Assembly: GCF_036240795.1 (NCBI RefSeq)
Contig: NZ_CP108454.1
Span: forward strand, 2,480,001 to 2,544,000
Length of the DNA: 64,000 bases
Reading direction: 5' to 3'
DNA from: Streptomyces sp. NBC_01268
GTDB lineage: Bacteria > Actinomycetota > Actinomycetes > Streptomycetales > Streptomycetaceae
The position numbers and the translations under genes were made by a program. This document shows, piece by piece, positions 61,474 to 64,000 of the stretch. A model generated the notes under the pieces. That model made no database searches and had not been told where the DNA came from. It saw nothing but the letters and a program-made list of their open reading frames with translations. Positions within the stretch are counted from its first letter, which is position 1, and each line of letters begins with the position of its first letter.

Positions 61474-61887
61474 ATGGGCACCTGGGACATCGGCCCGTTC
61501 GACAACGACACCGCCGCCGACTTCTCGTACCGGATCGACGAGGCCACCGAGGGCGACAAGGCGGCGGTGCTCCTCGTCGCCTTCCGCGAGGTCACCGAGA
61601 ACGGCGACGACTACCTCGACTCGGACCTCGCGGTCGAGGCCGTCGCCGCCGCGGCCCTCGTCGCCGCGCAGTGCCCGGGCGGCGAGCCCGTCACCACCGC
61701 GTACGGCCCGAAGCAGGCCGTACCGGCCCTCCCGACCGCCCTCCGCCCCCTCGCCGTCGCCGCCCTCGACCGCGTCCTCGGCAAGGACTCCGAGCTGCTG
61801 GAACTGTGGGAGGAGTCCGACGGGGAGGAGTGGAAGGCGGGCATCCTGCGGCTGCGCGCGGTGCTGGCAGGTGCCGCAGGTCAGTGA
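61474..61887 (+). CDS. DUF4259 family protein
   Basis: A 137-residue soluble helical protein. It opens with the family signature MGTWDIGPFDNDTAADF and continues with a helical repeat (AVEAVAAAALVAAQCPGG, LRPLAVAALDRVLG, WKAGILRLRAVLAG). Widely present in Streptomyces; function unknown. The ATG at 61474 is fixed by the signature. Its 3' end overlaps the facing DUF397 gene by 7 bases. Confidence 0.85.
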   Translation: MGTWDIGPFDNDTAADFSYRIDEATEGDKAAVLLVAFREVTENGDDYLDSDLAVEAVAAAALVAAQCPGGEPVTTAYGPKQAVPALPTALRPLAVAALDRVLGKDSELLELWEESDGEEWKAGILRLRAVLAGAAGQ

Positions 61888-62153
61888 CCGAAACGCCCCT
61901 CGGCTGCGGCCGTCACGAAGGCCGTGAAGGCCGCCGGGGTGGCGAGGAAGGCGGGGCCGGCGGGGTTCTTGGAGTCCCGCACGGCGACGTGGGCGGTGAG
62001 GTCGGCGATCTCGATGCACTGGCCGCCGGTGTCGCCACTGAACGAGGACTTACGCCAGGCGGCGGCGCCGAGGGGGGCGCATTCAATGCATTCGCCACCG
62101 TTGGGGCCGCTGTAGGACGACTTACGCCACCTCGGGTCCTGGCTGGTACCCAT
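61881..62153 (-). CDS. DUF397 protein with tandem repeat
   Basis: A 90-residue protein holding two DUF397 units: WRKSSYSGPNGGECIECA and WRKSSFSGDTGGQCIEIADL, followed by VAVRDSKNP and a helical tail. DUF397 proteins are paired with XRE/DUF5753 regulators and anti-sigma-like ATPases in WhiJ-type Streptomyces loci. The first unit seems incomplete, so it is a partial duplication. It overlaps the XRE gene by 32 bases and is coupled to it. Confidence 0.9.
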   Translation of the reverse strand: MGTSQDPRWRKSSYSGPNGGECIECAPLGAAAWRKSSFSGDTGGQCIEIADLTAHVAVRDSKNPAGPAFLATPAAFTAFVTAAAEGRFGH

Positions 62154-62961
62154 ACCGATCCTCCATTACGCGTGCGATCAGCGCCGCTGAGTCCTCCCGG
62201 GAGAGGGCCGTGGCCTGAAGCCGAGCGTAGCCGACGAACCGCTCCCTGATCGCTTGGGAATTGGCGGTCATGTGACCCGACTCGTAGCTCTCGGCATAGA
62301 GGATGTCCGGGTCGTCATCGAAGCGAAGAAGGGTGAACGAACCGAGCAGTCCGGAGTGCTGTCCGACACCGAACGGAAGGACCTGCACCTGAATCCACGG
62401 ATGATCGCGGAAACTCAACAGGTGGGCCAGTTGACCGCGCATCACCTCGACTCCACCGATCTCCCGGTACAGCACGGCCTCGTCGAGGATGACGCAGACG
62501 ACGGGCGGGTTCTCGCGTTCCAGGATGCGCTGGCGTTCCATTCGGGCTGCGACCATCTCGTCGGCGCCGCCTGGGTTGTCCACGCTCAGGACGGCGCGGG
62601 CGTACGGCTCGGTCTGAAGCAACCCGTAGACGAGTTGAGCCTGGTACGTCGAGATGTACGTCGCCTTCGCCTCCATCTCCGCGTACGGCTGGAACCAGTT
62701 CGGCAGCTGGCTCTTCAACACCAGGCCGATCAGGCGCGTGAACAGGCCGCCCGTCATCAGCGCGGCGTCCAGCCGCTCCGAGAACTGTCTCGTCGGCAGC
62801 TTCTTCGCGGTCTCGACCTGCCCGACGAGCGACCCCGTACAGAACAGGATGCCCCCCAACTGGTCCTGGCTGAGCCCCGCCTCCTCCCTCAACCGGCGTA
62901 ATTCCGAGCCGTAGTAGTCCAGCGGCGAGGCGCTGGGATCGAGGTTGCGGATGTTGGCCAC
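62122..62961 (-). CDS. XRE-family regulator with DUF5753 (WhiJ-like)
   Basis: A 279-residue regulator. An N-terminal helix-turn-helix (LRRLREEAGLSQDQLGGILFCTGSLVGQVETAKKLP, about 18-55) is followed by the DUF5753 effector domain with TYISTYQAQLVYGLLQTEPYARAVL and VQVLPFGVGQHSGLLGSFTLLRF. The GTG at 62961 is preceded by a GGGGGTGA purine stretch. It forms, with the DUF397 gene after it and the ATPase gene facing away at 63046, a typical developmental-regulator cassette. Confidence 0.9.
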   Translation of the reverse strand: MANIRNLDPSASPLDYYGSELRRLREEAGLSQDQLGGILFCTGSLVGQVETAKKLPTRQFSERLDAALMTGGLFTRLIGLVLKSQLPNWFQPYAEMEAKATYISTYQAQLVYGLLQTEPYARAVLSVDNPGGADEMVAARMERQRILERENPPVVCVILDEAVLYREIGGVEVMRGQLAHLLSFRDHPWIQVQVLPFGVGQHSGLLGSFTLLRFDDDPDILYAESYESGHMTANSQAIRERFVGYARLQATALSREDSAALIARVMEDRYGYQPGPEVA

Positions 62962-63045
62962 GGCGAGGTCACCCCCAAGCTCACGCTTGCACACGTTGCG
63001 TCCGATTCGTAGCCGAGCGTAGTGATGTCGCTCCAATCTGGAGGC

Positions 63046-63453
63046 ATGAATCACGTAACGGACCTCTACCCTGCGGAACTTGAAGCGAGCTACCGGATGG
63101 GCTTCACCGTGGGTGAGCACTCCGCCGGTCACATGCGCCGCATCCTCCGCATGTTCCTCACGCGTTGGGGGCTCGACCGGCTGTCCGATTCCGGTGAGCT
63201 CGCGCTCACGGAGCTCGTCGCGAACGTCGTGCGGCACGTGCCGGGCCGCCGGTGCACGGTGCTGCTCCTGCGGGAGCCGCACGGGCTGCGGGTGGAGGTG
63301 GCCGACGGGGTGCCGGGGCCGCTCGCGGCGAAGGCGGCCGGGCCGCTCGACGAGGGCGGGCGGGGGCTGGCCCTGGTGGAGGCCGTGACGGACCGGTGGG
63401 GGGTCATGGAAGGGGCCGACGGGAAGACGGTGTGGTTCGAGTGCGACGGGTAG
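63046..63453 (+). CDS. RsbW-like ATP-binding regulatory protein
   Basis: A 135-residue GHKL ATPase of the anti-sigma factor kinase type. It has the N-box ALTELVANVVRHV, the G1-like VADGVPGP and the G2-like EGGRGLALVEAVTDRWG. GGAGG lies 5-6 bases before the ATG. Its gene is divergent from the XRE/DUF397 pair, 84 bases away. In such cassettes these proteins are thought to act as anti-sigma or partner-switch proteins. Confidence 0.88.
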   Translation: MNHVTDLYPAELEASYRMGFTVGEHSAGHMRRILRMFLTRWGLDRLSDSGELALTELVANVVRHVPGRRCTVLLLREPHGLRVEVADGVPGPLAAKAAGPLDEGGRGLALVEAVTDRWGVMEGADGKTVWFECDG

Positions 63454-63503
63454 GGCACGATGGGCGCCCGTAAGCGCGTACCCGCCAGTAGGAGGAGCCG
63501 ACC

Positions 63504-64000
63504 ATGGTCGCCGCCGAGCCCACCCCCGAGATCCTCGCCGCCTTCGAGGCCGCGAAGGGCTTCATGCCGGTCAAGGAAGGGCTCGCGCTGTACGCGGCGG
63601 CTGCCGAGGCGGCGGAGCTCGGGCTGCCGCTGCTGGAGGTCGGGACGTACTGCGGGCGGTCGACGATCCTGCTGGCGGACGTGGCGCGGGCGGCCGGGAC
63701 GGTCGCGGTGACCGTGGACCACCACCGGGGCAGCGAGGAGCAGCAGCCGGGCTGGGAGTACCACGACCCGACCGTCGTCGACCCGGAGGTCGGCGTCATG
63801 GACACGCTGCCGACCTTCCGGCGGACGCTGCGCAAGGCGGGCCTGGAGGAGCACGTGGTCGCGGTCGTGGGGCGGTCGCCGCAGGTCGCGAAGGTGTGGG
63901 CGGGGCAGCTCGGCTTCGTGTTCGTGGACGGCGGGCACACCGACGAGCACGCGACCAACGACTACGAGGGCTGGGCCCCGAAGGTCGCGCCGGGCGGCGT
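63504..64000 (+). CDS. Class I SAM-dependent methyltransferase, 3' partial
   Basis: At least 165 residues, cut by the window end. Motif I LLEVGTYCGRSTILLADVA (about 46-64) and the later GFVFVDGGHTDEHATNDYEGW show a Methyltransf_24-type, catechol-O-methyltransferase-like fold, with the Asp/His after strand 4. TAGGAGGAG lies ahead of the ATG. The substrate is unknown. The rest of the gene is to the right of the window. Confidence 0.8.
   Translation, partial: MVAAEPTPEILAAFEAAKGFMPVKEGLALYAAAAEAAELGLPLLEVGTYCGRSTILLADVARAAGTVAVTVDHHRGSEEQQPGWEYHDPTVVDPEVGVMDTLPTFRRTLRKAGLEEHVVAVVGRSPQVAKVWAGQLGFVFVDGGHTDEHATNDYEGWAPKVAPGG

Noticed and set aside
1-64000. CRISPR arrays, rRNA or tRNA genes
   Set aside because: No regularly spaced repeats and no tRNA or rRNA signature sequences were found on reading both strands.

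Overview
The window is very GC-rich actinobacterial DNA, almost certainly Streptomyces. Codons end overwhelmingly in G or C, and GTG and TTG starts are common. The gene set is typical of the genus: an AfsR/SARP regulator, a DUF397/XRE/anti-sigma ATPase trio, ECF sigma factors, iron boxes of the DmdR/IdeR type, and a class A RNase P RNA. No tRNA, rRNA or CRISPR array was seen.

Layout. 0-28.4 kb is mostly conserved chromosomal DNA. It holds an ABC-2 permease, a giant AfsR-like regulator, an M50 protease, F420:NADP oxidoreductase, an ECF sigma/anti-sigma pair with a divergent cupredoxin lipoprotein, and methionine aminopeptidase. An iron/heme block follows at 11.6-18.2 kb: heme oxygenase, the scar of a deleted heme ABC ATPase, then efeO-efeB-efeU and a lipoprotein, with two iron boxes. 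Next come a primase/polymerase-like gene, dimethylargininase, an Rsm22-like methyltransferase, a SigE-type sigma factor, hemerythrin, two transport/phosphatase genes and an SDR. A 173-bp imperfect palindrome lies at 21.85 kb.

28.45-33.15 kb is a compact island bounded by a perfect 36-bp direct repeat of the 3' end of rnpB. It carries a TrmB/LuxR-type regulator, a secreted papain-fold candidate, a small membrane-anchored protein, a secreted lipase-like protein and a 53-residue zinc-knuckle protein, but no integrase. rnpB itself follows on the minus strand, then a broken Uma2 gene.

33.9-52.5 kb is chromosomal again: a MerR regulator, RNB ribonuclease, YaaA, KDPG aldolase, the RNase HI/phosphatase - zinc ribbon - Nif3 operon, an iron-boxed siderophore-binding lipoprotein, and an acyl-CoA/steroid-type catabolic operon. 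An ABC exporter with a DesK-type histidine kinase and three secreted proteins follow. 52.5-55.8 kb is a second inserted segment with visibly lower GC. It is bounded by a 33-bp direct repeat that overlaps the start of a response-regulator gene, and it holds membrane proteins and decayed phage packaging genes. 55.8-64 kb holds the response regulator, an MFS pump, a thiolase-like and a double-length acyl-CoA dehydrogenase gene, the regulatory trio and a methyltransferase cut by the window end.

How it fits together. Iron acquisition (heme oxygenase, EfeUOB, siderophore receptor) appears to be one iron-box regulon spread over 31 kb. The two acyl-CoA catabolic units (44.5-47.4 and 58-61.3 kb) each have a perfect KstR-type box upstream and probably form one lipid/steroid-like degradation regulon. 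The most unusual features are the two integrase-less inserted segments, especially the rnpB-sited one with its set of secreted hydrolases.
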